From positions 1 through 15,508 of the forward strand of contig PWGT01000137.1 of assembly GCA_003554535.1 (NCBI GenBank): a DNA stretch of 15,508 bases, written 5' to 3'. The notes under the pieces were generated by a model. That model was not told the origin of the DNA and ran no database searches. It was given only the letters and a program-made list of their open reading frames with translations. Shown here piece after piece: positions 1-8,900 of this stretch (positions are counted from its first letter, which is position 1; each line of letters begins with the position of its first letter). Source of the DNA: Syntrophomonadaceae bacterium. GTDB lineage: Bacteria > Bacillota_D > Dethiobacteria > DTU022 > PWGO01. Both the position numbers and the translations under genes were made by a program.

Positions 1-2
1 AT

Positions 3-1202
3 CACTGGGAAACCCTCAAAGATGTAGAAAAGGGTGATATAATTTTACATTATTCAAAAGGCAAATTGGAGTATGTTAGCCAGGTAATAGAAAAATACCG
101 TTATGCTCCTCCGCCTTCACCACATGATATTCAATATACCGGGCAAGAAGGACGCCTAATAAAGACAGAGTATCATAAACTTACGCCACCCATTCCGCTA
201 ACAGCTATTGGGCATAAGTTGGCTCACATAGATATTCAGCATGGTCCCATAGATAATACAGGTGGAATAGTTGAAGGTTATCTATTCCGTTTTAATGAAG
301 ATGCTTTAAAAATCATCCAAAAAGCGCAACCGGAAACTAAGTGGCCAGATTTTGCAATTTTTGTAGAATATGATTCATACACTTTTGACAATCTTATTCA
401 AGATACTTATATGGACGAACAAGAAATAATGCGCATTATAAAAGCTATCGAACGAAAGAGACAGGCCATTATTTATGGTCCTCCAGGCACAGGAAAAACT
501 TATATTGCTAAAAAACTGGCCAGTTATTTAACTTCCGATGGAGAGGGTTCTGATGAAATTGTGCAATTTCATCCTGCTTATTCATATGAGGACTTTATAC
601 AGGGCATCAGGCCGCAGGTAAGAGAAGACAACCTGCTGGAATATAACCTGGTGCCGGGTCGCTTCATGGAGTTTTGTGAAAGGGCTGGTTTTATAAAAGA
701 TCCATGTGTGTTAATTATAGATGAAATAAACCGGGCTAACTTATCCAGGGTTTTTGGGGAGCTAATGTATCTTTTGGAGTATCGAAATGAAAAAATGTTT
801 TTAGCAGGAGGAAGGACGTTAGAGATTCCTCCTAATGTATACATTATTGGCACCATGAATACTGCTGACCGATCCATTGCTTTGGTAGACTATGCCTTAC
901 GGCGGCGGTTTGCTTTTCTTAAATTAAACCCTAATTACGAGGTGATAAGAAGGTTTCATAAAGAAAGAGGGCTTGAACCAGAAAAACTGATAGAAGTTTT
1001 AAAACAATTGAATGAAGAAATAGGCGATTCTCACTATGCGGTGGGTCATTCGTTTTTCCTGGTGGAGAATCTTCCCGAGCAAATAAAAGATATTTGGGAA
1101 ATGGAGATTTACCCCTATCTAGAAGAATATTTCTTTGATCAACCAGAAAAAGCTAATATATTTACCTGGAATAATGTAAAGGATAGATTGGGATTATGGT
1201 AG
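3..1202 (+). CDS. mcrB: McrB-like AAA+ NTPase of a type IV restriction system, 5' end missing
   Basis: The frame is open to the left edge, so the gene begins outside the window; the in-frame TTG at 66 is probably not the true start. The first ~100 visible codons (HWETL, GDIILHYSKGK, YVSQV) resemble an EVE/YTH-like fold, which in McrB-type proteins reads modified cytosine in DNA. The AAA+ module follows: Walker A GPPGTGKT at 477-500, Walker B LIIDEINR at 711-734, the McrB-type MNTADRS from 855, then ALRRRFAF, which probably supplies the arginine fingers. In the McrBC family this subunit binds GTP (NTAD is the McrB hallmark), assembles into a ring on DNA, and drives translocation that triggers McrC. 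It overlaps mcrC by 7 nt, indicating translational coupling. The family call is secure. The EVE assignment is a by-eye match to a partial domain. Confidence 0.9.
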   Translation, partial: HWETLKDVEKGDIILHYSKGKLEYVSQVIEKYRYAPPPSPHDIQYTGQEGRLIKTEYHKLTPPIPLTAIGHKLAHIDIQHGPIDNTGGIVEGYLFRFNEDALKIIQKAQPETKWPDFAIFVEYDSYTFDNLIQDTYMDEQEIMRIIKAIERKRQAIIYGPPGTGKTYIAKKLASYLTSDGEGSDEIVQFHPAYSYEDFIQGIRPQVREDNLLEYNLVPGRFMEFCERAGFIKDPCVLIIDEINRANLSRVFGELMYLLEYRNEKMFLAGGRTLEIPPNVYIIGTMNTADRSIALVDYALRRRFAFLKLNPNYEVIRRFHKERGLEPEKLIEVLKQLNEEIGDSHYAVGHSFFLVENLPEQIKDIWEMEIYPYLEEYFFDQPEKANIFTWNNVKDRLGLW

Positions 1203-2446
1203 TAATTCAAAGAGAAGAAATCGAATTAATTGAATACGAAGAAGTATTTGTAGAAAGAGATTATCTTTCACCTGAAGAGGGTGAATTTATCTGGAATAAC
1301 TATGGCAAACAAATTTCAGTTAACTTTCCTTCACCCGTAACTGAGGGTCAGTGGGGTTTTACAAATCAAGGTTGGGCAGGCTATATTCCTGTTAATAAAG
1401 GGCTTTTGTTTAATCTGAGACCAAAAGTTCCCATACAAAATATTTTTCGCATGCTTGAATATGCTTGGGATTTGCTAAAGTTAATTCCCTCAAGGCACGA
1501 TTATATTCAATGTAACAACCTTAAAGATTTTTTTAATTTGCTGGCCAAACTTCTAGCAGATAAGATATTACAAAGAGGGAGGCGGGGATATTTAAAAAGT
1601 TATCAAGATGAATACAGAAGATTATCATATATTAGCGGACGCTTGGATCTAAATGAGCATATGAAAACTCCCTGGAACCCTTACTTTTATTGTCATTATC
1701 AAGAATGCACTCCAGACATAGAAGACAACCAAATTTTATTATGGACGTTATATATTATAATCCACAGTGGTATTTGCAATGCAGAAACTTTGCGAGTGGT
1801 GCATCAGGCATTTCGCTCTTTACACAAAATGGTTCAATTGCAGCCATTTCGTTCCAAAGATTGCCTGAATCGGTCATACCATCGTTTGAACCTGGATTAT
1901 CAACCCATGCACAATCTTTGCTGGTTTTTTCTCGAATATAGTGGTCCTCAAATAATAAAAGGGGAACATCGGATGATACCTTTTACACTATACCTTCCCA
2001 CTCTTTTTGAAGCATTTGTGGCCCGCTGGCTTAAAGAAAACTTGCCAGTAGAGTTAGATATAAAAGAACAAGAAAAAGTTTATCTTGGTGAAAATGGAGA
2101 AATCAAGTTTGTTATTGATATAGTTATCTATGATCATTACACCGGCAAAGCCCTTTATGTGTTAGATACTAAGTATAAATTGGATGAAAAAATGTCTTCT
2201 GGAGATTTTGCCCAGGTAGCTACCTATGCCCTGGCTAAAGACTGTATGGATGCGGCACTTGTTTATCCTGGAGATGCAGGTCATGAAATGGATGCTGTTA
2301 TTAAGGGTATAAGAGTCAGATACTTATCATTCCCTTTGGATGGCGATCTGAATGAAGCTGGAGAGAGATTTTTAAACAATTTATTAGAGAAAAAACAGTT
2401 TAGTAAATATTATTCTTTGGGAAGTTTAAAACAGCTAAATTTATAA
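1196..2446 (+). CDS. mcrC: McrC-like nuclease subunit of type IV restriction
   Basis: A 416-residue protein of McrC-like length, starting inside the last codons of mcrB (the ATG shares the TGG-TAG end). The N-terminal half has the pattern of McrC/DUF2357 proteins that dock onto the McrB ring (for example GYIPVNKGLLFNLRPKVP near residues 61-78). The C-terminal part holds a PD-(D/E)XK nuclease core: D308 in FVIDIVIY, followed by D324-T-K326 in YVLDTKYK, both on predicted beta-strands, so the catalytic residues look intact. With McrB it should cut DNA between modified sites. No strong Shine-Dalgarno is visible before the ATG, which fits coupling to mcrB translation. Base composition is A+T-rich, like mcrB, and differs from the next operon. 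The gene stands at the end of its unit; no clear terminator follows. Confidence 0.9.
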   Translation: MVVIQREEIELIEYEEVFVERDYLSPEEGEFIWNNYGKQISVNFPSPVTEGQWGFTNQGWAGYIPVNKGLLFNLRPKVPIQNIFRMLEYAWDLLKLIPSRHDYIQCNNLKDFFNLLAKLLADKILQRGRRGYLKSYQDEYRRLSYISGRLDLNEHMKTPWNPYFYCHYQECTPDIEDNQILLWTLYIIIHSGICNAETLRVVHQAFRSLHKMVQLQPFRSKDCLNRSYHRLNLDYQPMHNLCWFFLEYSGPQIIKGEHRMIPFTLYLPTLFEAFVARWLKENLPVELDIKEQEKVYLGENGEIKFVIDIVIYDHYTGKALYVLDTKYKLDEKMSSGDFAQVATYALAKDCMDAALVYPGDAGHEMDAVIKGIRVRYLSFPLDGDLNEAGERFLNNLLEKKQFSKYYSLGSLKQLNL

Positions 2447-2509
2447 TTTGTAAAAAAATGCAATAAAAGAATTAATTTAATGATAGTATACAATTCCATA
2501 CCACTCAAC

Positions 2510-2525
2510 AAAGGTATTTACCTTT
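2510..2525. repeat. Inverted repeat AAAGGTA-TT-TACCTTT
   Basis: Perfect 7-bp arms with a 2-bp centre, lying 171 nt before the DUF6361 start. The tight centre suits a dimeric protein-binding site better than an RNA terminator, and no T tract follows. A folded RNA form (6-bp stem, ATTT loop) is possible but weak. Confidence 0.5.
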
Positions 2526-2530
2526 ATAGT

Positions 2531-2545
2531 CTCTATTTTATAGAG
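2531..2545. repeat. Inverted repeat CTCTAT-TTT-ATAGAG
   Basis: Perfect 6-bp arms with a 3-nt centre, five bases after the previous palindrome. The A+T-rich stem would be weak as RNA. Its function is unknown; it may be part of the same control region. Confidence 0.4.
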
Positions 2546-2594
2546 TCAGACTGAAGAAAAAATGACATATTCTCAGGTAGGGTGCTCATACCCC

Positions 2595-2609
2595 TGACAA
2601 CTATTGTCA
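2595..2609. promoter_or_regulatory. Operator-like palindrome TGACA-N5-TGTCA (copy 1)
   Basis: TGACAACTATTGTCA has perfect 6-bp arms around CTA and ends 87 nt before the DUF6361 start codon. The same TGACA-N5-TGTCA layout recurs at 12434-12448 in the leader of the nuclease pair and I found it nowhere else in the window. This suggests a site for a dimeric DNA-binding regulator. No regulator gene is encoded in the window. The flanks also repeat TCATACC in direct orientation (2586-2592 and 2607-2613). Confidence 0.45.
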
Positions 2610-2696
2610 TACCACACCACAAATTGATGAAGGAAAATCTGGTTTTTTATCTAAATATATACATAAGGATAAAATTATTTAGAGTCAGGTGAATAT

Positions 2697-3917
2697 ATGG
2701 GCTCGCTACTTGGCTGGGTCGATTTTGAAGAAAAAGAAAGAAACCAGATGATGGAAGTAATTAAGATGATGCGCGAACAGGATACCCGCGACGAGCTGGG
2801 TATCGGCGTTATCCGTGATGCCTTTTCGGACATGCTTTTTCCGGGCACAAGCACCATCCAGACCAGGGCCAAATATATGCTTTTTGTTCCCTGGCTCTAT
2901 CGCAACCACGAGAGGAAAAAGACCCCTTCTGCAGAAATTGCCGCCAAAGCAAGAAGGGATGAAATGAGGCTTTGTAATGCTTTGCTGAAAAGTGAAGATA
3001 CTGAAGGGGTTATTGGCAAAGAGGCGGGTTCTAAGCTGCAAAGACTGCCCAGCAATGTGTACTGGAGCGGCCTCCGCAGATGGGGAATTAGGTATTTTCC
3101 TGGTTCCCACGAAGAATATCATCAGTTTCTGAACAATTTTTATATCCGGCAGGCTTCTCAGATCATAGGGGATGACCGGGAACCGGTAGAAGGGCCTTTA
3201 AAAGAGAACTGGGACCCCAATTTACCCGAATGTCCTGCCGGCTTTCCTGATGAAGCAACTTTAAAACTCTTCCAGCATGAAGCAGAATACTTAAAAGAGA
3301 AGATTATGAAATATTGCTCCCAAACGGTACTGGCCCATCTAGTTACTTCTACTGCCGACCCAGCAGACTGCAATTATATCTGGGAGCATCCGCAGTTGCA
3401 TGATTTCCCAGATTTCAATAAAACCCAGATAAAATACGCCCGTAGCTTTTCTCTGTTTATCCACGGGGCCTTCCTGTTATACAACTATATGCTCGCCTGC
3501 TATTGCAAGCGGGAAGACCTCATAGAGAAGTATCAGGAGATGCTGCAAGAGTGGGCCACCGAAATAATGGACTCTCCCGAACTGTTTTATGGCTGGCAGG
3601 GTCAAGAATTTTGGGAAGTAGTGGAAACCCAGATAGGTTACATCCCGCCTCCAGTTTATAGGTTTGTGAATGATTGGTTGCAAATCGTTTTTGAGGAGGC
3701 TGACCCCTTCAATGTCATCAGCAACCAATCTGCATGGGACTTGATCCGGAACCGGGAAATCCGCCTTAAAAAAACCAAGCGAGCAAGGCTGGCCAATGAC
3801 CGGGCGTTGGAATTATGGACAGGCGCCTCAGGTATTAGGCGGTTAGACTTTCGCTGGAACGAGACCAAACGCATAGTTAACGACATTTTAGAAGGTTTAA
3901 ACCCCAAGGAGGATTAA
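2697..3917 (+). CDS. DUF6361 family protein, first gene of a helicase-PLD defence operon
   Basis: A 406-residue soluble protein with no signal peptide or membrane segment. I recognise the DUF6361 N-terminal signature: GWVDF at residues 6-10, then REQDTRDELGIG (26-37), IRDAFSDMLFPGTSTIQTR (39-57) and YMLFVPWLYR (60-69). The biochemical role of the family is not known to me. The start ATG follows CAGGTGA by about 5 nt and matches the expected N-terminus. It is 6 nt upstream of the PLD-like gene and clearly co-transcribed with it and the helicase. That context points to a partner in DNA recognition or control of the helicase, which is inference. If the operon is an Azaca system, this would be one of the three Zac proteins; I cannot confirm the mapping. 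The G+C content rises sharply at this gene compared with mcrBC. Confidence 0.85.
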   Translation: MGSLLGWVDFEEKERNQMMEVIKMMREQDTRDELGIGVIRDAFSDMLFPGTSTIQTRAKYMLFVPWLYRNHERKKTPSAEIAAKARRDEMRLCNALLKSEDTEGVIGKEAGSKLQRLPSNVYWSGLRRWGIRYFPGSHEEYHQFLNNFYIRQASQIIGDDREPVEGPLKENWDPNLPECPAGFPDEATLKLFQHEAEYLKEKIMKYCSQTVLAHLVTSTADPADCNYIWEHPQLHDFPDFNKTQIKYARSFSLFIHGAFLLYNYMLACYCKREDLIEKYQEMLQEWATEIMDSPELFYGWQGQEFWEVVETQIGYIPPPVYRFVNDWLQIVFEEADPFNVISNQSAWDLIRNREIRLKKTKRARLANDRALELWTGASGIRRLDFRWNETKRIVNDILEGLNPKED

Positions 3918-3923
3918 TTTAAC

Positions 3924-5948
3924 GTGTTAAACCTGAATAATAGAAAGTTGTACCTGGAAGCTATCAAGCCACCTGCCGGTTATCAATTTGACCGGGCAGT
4001 GGGCACAAGCTATTCCCTGGACCTGCTAACTTTGCTGGTTTTGCCCCTGTCCTTTGTGCTGTTTGATTATAAAGGGAAGGAAGACAACCTCCAAAGCCCC
4101 CTGGAGATACTGGAAGCTTTGCAGAGGACTTCCCATAACTTCTCCGTATTTTGCCATAAAGGGGAGATCAAAATACCTAACCCACCCCACCTGCTCTATA
4201 GCTATTTGGAGCCTAACGTGGTGGAAGTAGAGCCTGCTGCAGAAGGAAAGATATTTCATCCTAAAGTATGGTTTTTGCGGTACACTGCCGCTGATGACAA
4301 ACCCATCTATAAATTTCTTTGCCTTTCCAAGAACTTAACTTTTGACCGGTCCCTGGATGTCATGGTGATGCTGGAAGGGAAAGTTGGCCCAGAAGAGGAG
4401 TGGAACAACGAACCATTACAAGATTTTTTGCAGGAGCTTCCTCGCCTTTCTGCGGGCAGTTATGCAGAACACGTGGATTCGGATATAGAGCTTATGGCCT
4501 CAGAGATATTGAAAGTCAACTTTGAGCCCCCACCCGGCTTTAAAAATGAAATATTGTTTCATCCCCAGGGCATTGCAGGATACAACAACTTCCCCTTGGC
4601 GGGGAATTTTAACCGGTTTTTAGCCATTTCACCTTTTCTATCGGAAGGATTCTTTAACCGGCTAAACACTGACGATGGTTTAAAGATGCCCAATAACGCC
4701 GGTAATGTCCTGGTCTCCTTGTTGGAATCCCTTGACGGGATCAACCAAACCCTATCCCCATTTGACCAAATATACGTGATGGACGATGCTCTGCCTCTGC
4801 CTGAGCAAGGTGGGGAGGAATTGGCAGCACAGCCGGCTGAAGTAAGGGAAAGTGAAGAACAATTGCGCCCTGGTAGTTCCAGAGCAACTTCTATCCATAA
4901 TGGAAGTACTGCTCCTGGTGATTCCAAAACAACCCACTTGGATTTACCCCATAATGAGGATACAGCCGCAGACAGTTACACCGGTCATGCTGCAGAGGCA
5001 GCTTCGGGAGATATCCATGCCAAGCTCTATCTGGCTGAGAAAGCCCATGAATCTCGCCTCTGGCTGGGATCCAGCAACGCCACTGGTGCTGCATTCAATG
5101 GCAACGTAGAATTCTTGGTGGAGCTTGCGGCCTCCCCGGATAATTTAAATATCGATACTATCCTGGGCGATGGCCAGGATAGCATGCTGATGATGCTGAA
5201 GGAATACCGGCCTTCTTCGCTACCGCCGGAGATCGATGAGGAAAAAAAACTGCAAAAAGAACTGGAAAATTTGTTGGATCAAAATAAAAAACAATTAATT
5301 AAAGCCGGCTTGGGCCTGGAAGTTACAAACAGCCCCATCCAGGATCTTTACCAGTTAAGCCTGGTTCCCGGTGCTGCTGCCGACTTGGATCCCCGTATTG
5401 AGGTAAAAGGCTGGCCCATTACGCTTGGTGAACCTAATGCTCGCTCATTAACCCCCTTGCTCAGCGGGGAAGCAGTGGTGTTTGAGGAAATAACTGTCGA
5501 GGGGATTACCAGTTTTCTGGCCATAGAGATAATTATCCGGGAAGGAGGTAGGGAGGAAAAAGAACGGTTTGTTCTTAACCTCCCCATTGAGGGAGTGCCT
5601 TCCCACCGCAGCGACAAGATCCTACGCCGGATTATTTCAGACAGCAGCAGCTTCTTGCGATATTTATTATTGCTGCTTTCAGAAGGGGACAATTTAAACC
5701 CGGAAATGGGAGAATTAATAGATCAATTAAAAAACAGCGGGGCAAGTGTTGATTCCGATAATCCATACGAACTACCCCTGTTGGAAGAGTTAGTCAGGGC
5801 ACTTGCGCGCCATCCCCAAAAGATTGACCGCATTGCCCGCTTGATAGATAAATTGTCCGGGGATGGGGATAGTGAAGAAAACATTTTGCCCAAGGGCTTT
5901 GATCAGATATGGGAGCCGATTTGGCAAGAAAGGAAAAGGATGGGTTGA
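3924..5948 (+). CDS. Phospholipase D-like protein with two HxK motifs
   Basis: 674 residues starting at GTG, with AAGGAGG at 3906-3912 placed 11 nt upstream. Two half-sites of the PLD superfamily are visible: H112-P-K114 (FHPKVWFL), followed by a CLSKNLTFDRSLDV strand-helix, and H365-A-K367 (DIHAKLYL), followed by GSSNATGAAFNGNVEF. Such proteins act as phosphodiesterases, and those beside helicases in defence operons (as in DISARM) are presumed nucleases. The canonical Asp of the HKD motif is not obvious in either half, so activity is uncertain. An acidic, low-complexity stretch at roughly residues 295-355, rich in E, A, S, T and G, splits the two halves and looks like a flexible insert. The C-terminal third, helical by its pattern, is of unknown function. 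The helicase gene starts 3 nt after the stop, indicating one transcript and coupled translation. Confidence 0.8.
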   Translation: MLNLNNRKLYLEAIKPPAGYQFDRAVGTSYSLDLLTLLVLPLSFVLFDYKGKEDNLQSPLEILEALQRTSHNFSVFCHKGEIKIPNPPHLLYSYLEPNVVEVEPAAEGKIFHPKVWFLRYTAADDKPIYKFLCLSKNLTFDRSLDVMVMLEGKVGPEEEWNNEPLQDFLQELPRLSAGSYAEHVDSDIELMASEILKVNFEPPPGFKNEILFHPQGIAGYNNFPLAGNFNRFLAISPFLSEGFFNRLNTDDGLKMPNNAGNVLVSLLESLDGINQTLSPFDQIYVMDDALPLPEQGGEELAAQPAEVRESEEQLRPGSSRATSIHNGSTAPGDSKTTHLDLPHNEDTAADSYTGHAAEAASGDIHAKLYLAEKAHESRLWLGSSNATGAAFNGNVEFLVELAASPDNLNIDTILGDGQDSMLMMLKEYRPSSLPPEIDEEKKLQKELENLLDQNKKQLIKAGLGLEVTNSPIQDLYQLSLVPGAAADLDPRIEVKGWPITLGEPNARSLTPLLSGEAVVFEEITVEGITSFLAIEIIIREGGREEKERFVLNLPIEGVPSHRSDKILRRIISDSSSFLRYLLLLLSEGDNLNPEMGELIDQLKNSGASVDSDNPYELPLLEELVRALARHPQKIDRIARLIDKLSGDGDSEENILPKGFDQIWEPIWQERKRMG

Positions 5949-5951
5949 ACA

Positions 5952-8900
5952 ATGGCTGAGCAAGACAACCCCCGGCTTTATAATCAAGTAGCGCCGGGTT
6001 TAAAGGATTTTCAAAAACGTTCGGTGGACTATGTGTTTGATCGCTTCTACGGAAATGAGGACCCCACCAACCGGTTTTTAGTCGCCGATGAAGTGGGCCT
6101 GGGAAAAACCATGGTGGCCAGGGGCATCATCGCCAGGGCCATCGATCACCTCTGGGATAAGGTGGAGCGCCTGGATGTGGTGTATATCTGTTCCAACACT
6201 GATATCGCCCGCCAGAATATCCGCCGCCTTAATATCACCGAGGAAGGTTTTCCTCTGGCATCCCGGATTACCATGCTACCCTTAAAGCTGCAGGCGCTCA
6301 ATAAAAATAAAGTTAATTTTATATCTTTTACCCCAGGCACTTCGTTTAACCTGCGTTCTAGCACCGGCATCGTGAAGGAGAGGCAGCTATTATACAATAT
6401 CCTCAAAGAAGCCTGGAGGCTGGGTAATACTAAAGGGCCCATCAACTTGTTTCAATGTGGGGCTAGCCGGGACAACTGGCGTAGCAGCCTGAAAAATTTT
6501 AAACCCCATCATCTAGATGGTGAGCTCAAAGAAAAATTCATGGAAAGGCTGCAGCAAATACCCGAATTAAGGGAAGAATTTGACGATTTGGCCCACCGCT
6601 TTCGTATTTATCGTGAGCACCAAAAGATACCTGAGTGTGACCGCCGGCAGCGCAATGATTTTATCGGCAAGTTACGCTATGAACTGGCGGTTACTTGCAT
6701 TCACGCCTTAAAACCCGATCTGATTATCATGGATGAATTCCAGCGGTTTAAATACCTCCTGGATGATAAAAATCCTATCGGGGAGTTGGCCACGGAACTG
6801 TTCAACCACCACAATGTTAATGAAGGGGTAGATACCAAAATACTGCTGCTATCGGCTACCCCGTACAAAATGTATACCATGCATCACGAACATGAAACAG
6901 AGGAACACTACGGGGACTTTCTCCGCACCCTGGAGTTTTTGTATGATGACGAGCAGGAACTGGCGGGGTTTGCCGGCAGCCTGAAAAATTACCGCGACCA
7001 GCTTTACCGGCTCCACCAGCCCGGTTCTAACGGGCTCCTGCCCGTAAAGGAAGAATTGCAATGCCGCCTGAAAAAAGTGATGATCAGGACCGAGCGCCTG
7101 GGGGTAACCGCCGACAGGAACGGTATGGTGCAGGATTGCCACCAAAATTACTGCCGATTAGACCCTGAGGATATTTCCTCCTTCCGCTTTTTGGACCAGT
7201 TGACCTCTGTCTTGCAGACAGGCGATCACCTGGAATTTTGGAAGTCTGCGCCGTACCTGTTAAATTTCATGGAAGACTATGCCCTGAAAAGAAAGTTTGA
7301 AAAGATGCGGGAGGAATCGCCTTCCCCCCTGGCCGAATTACTGAATAGGGAAAAGAGTAGCCAAGTGTATAATTCTAATATAAATAAATATGAACATCTG
7401 GATCCTAGCAACCCCCGCCTCCGCTATCTTTATGAGAACAACTTGGATCAGGGGTGGCAGTTGCTATGGGTTCCGCCTGCTTTACCTTATTACCAGACCC
7501 AGGGAGTCTATGCCAGCCCCGAAGCTGCTTCTTTTACCAAGGCCCTGGTTTTCTCCAGCTGGCGGGTGGTTCCTAAGGTAATAGCTTCCCTGGCCAGCTA
7601 TGAGGCGGAACGCCGCATGATCACATCTTTTAAATCAGATACTAATTACCGGAATGTTCACAAAGAGCATGTGCCCCTGTTGAGGTTCAGCATTAGTGAA
7701 GGGAGGCTTACCGGAATGCCGGCTCTAACCCTTCTCTACCCGTCTTTAACCCTCTCCCGCCGGATAAATATTCCGGAGTTGGTCGCGGCTTTGGGGAGGG
7801 GCGGCCTGCCTCCTTGGGAGGAGCTATTCGAACAGGTCAAGCGCAGAGTAGAATTATTGCTGGAAGAAGCAGTGGCCGCTGCAGGAATCGAGATTGATCC
7901 CACGATAAATCCCGGCGGGCAGGCAGACGAGAGGTGGTATTACGCCGCCTTGGCGCTAATGGAACGTCATTTCTACCCTGACGAGATACAGGACTGGATT
8001 GATGCTCCCTCAGACTATGCCTTCGGCCAGGCAGTTAAAATTACCAAAGAAGGCGAGGAAGATATGTTTAGCGCCCATGTAGACAGGTTCTTTGCCTTCT
8101 TCCAGCAACCGGAAAAGTTGGGTCGACGTCCCGAAAAACTTACCGATGTACTTGCCAAGATGGCTTTAGCTGCGCCGGCGGTGGTGGCCCTGCGTTCTTT
8201 AAACCAGAAGTTGGAATGCGCAGAAGCTTCGCCGCAGTTGCTCCATGCTGCCTCCCGAATAGCAGCGGGTTTCCGGCGCCTGTATAACCAACCTGACTCC
8301 ATAGCTTTGCTTCGTAGCCTCTATAAAAATCAGCCTTATTGGGAACAAGCGCTCAGCTACGGTATGGACGGAAATCTGCAGGCGGTCATGGATGAATATG
8401 TCCACATTCTCTACGAAGCCCTGGGTTTGATGAGCCAAAACCCTTCAATTGCAGTAGAGCAGCTCCGGGATGAAATATACCAGGCTCTGACCATCAGGAC
8501 TACCACCGCCGAATTTGAGGAGATCAAGCCCAACTCCTCCCAAGAAGATATTGAAGTCCACAAAGGCAAGCTGCGCTGCCGTTATGCCATGCGCTTCCAG
8601 GAAGGCAAAAGCGAAGGAGACGAGGAAGTCACCAGGGAAGACCAGGTGCGCCGGGCTTTTAATTCGCCTTTTCGGCCCTTCATCCTGGCTACTACTTCCA
8701 TCGGACAGGAAGGTCTGGATTTTCATCAGTACTGCCGTTCCATCTACCACTGGAACCTGCCTTCCAACCCGGTAGACCTGGAGCAGCGTGAGGGGCGCAT
8801 CCACCGCTATAAAGGCCACGTCATCCGCCAGAACATTGCCCGCCATTATGGGTTGCCCTCTATAGACCTTAACGGAAAGGTCAAGGACCCCTGGGAAGCC

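Larger units (their letters stand above)
2447..2696 (+). promoter_or_regulatory. Leader region between mcrC and the DUF6361 operon
   Basis: 250 nt without a convincing reading frame. It is much more A+T-rich than the operon that follows. It holds three short, tightly spaced inverted repeats (listed separately) and ends in a CAGGTGA ribosome binding site about 5 nt before the ATG at 2697. I could not settle on a good -35/-10 pair. A dedicated promoter or operator region is inferred from the spacing, the change in composition and the repeats. A rho-independent terminator for mcrBC is not evident, since no stem is followed by a clean T run. Confidence 0.5.
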
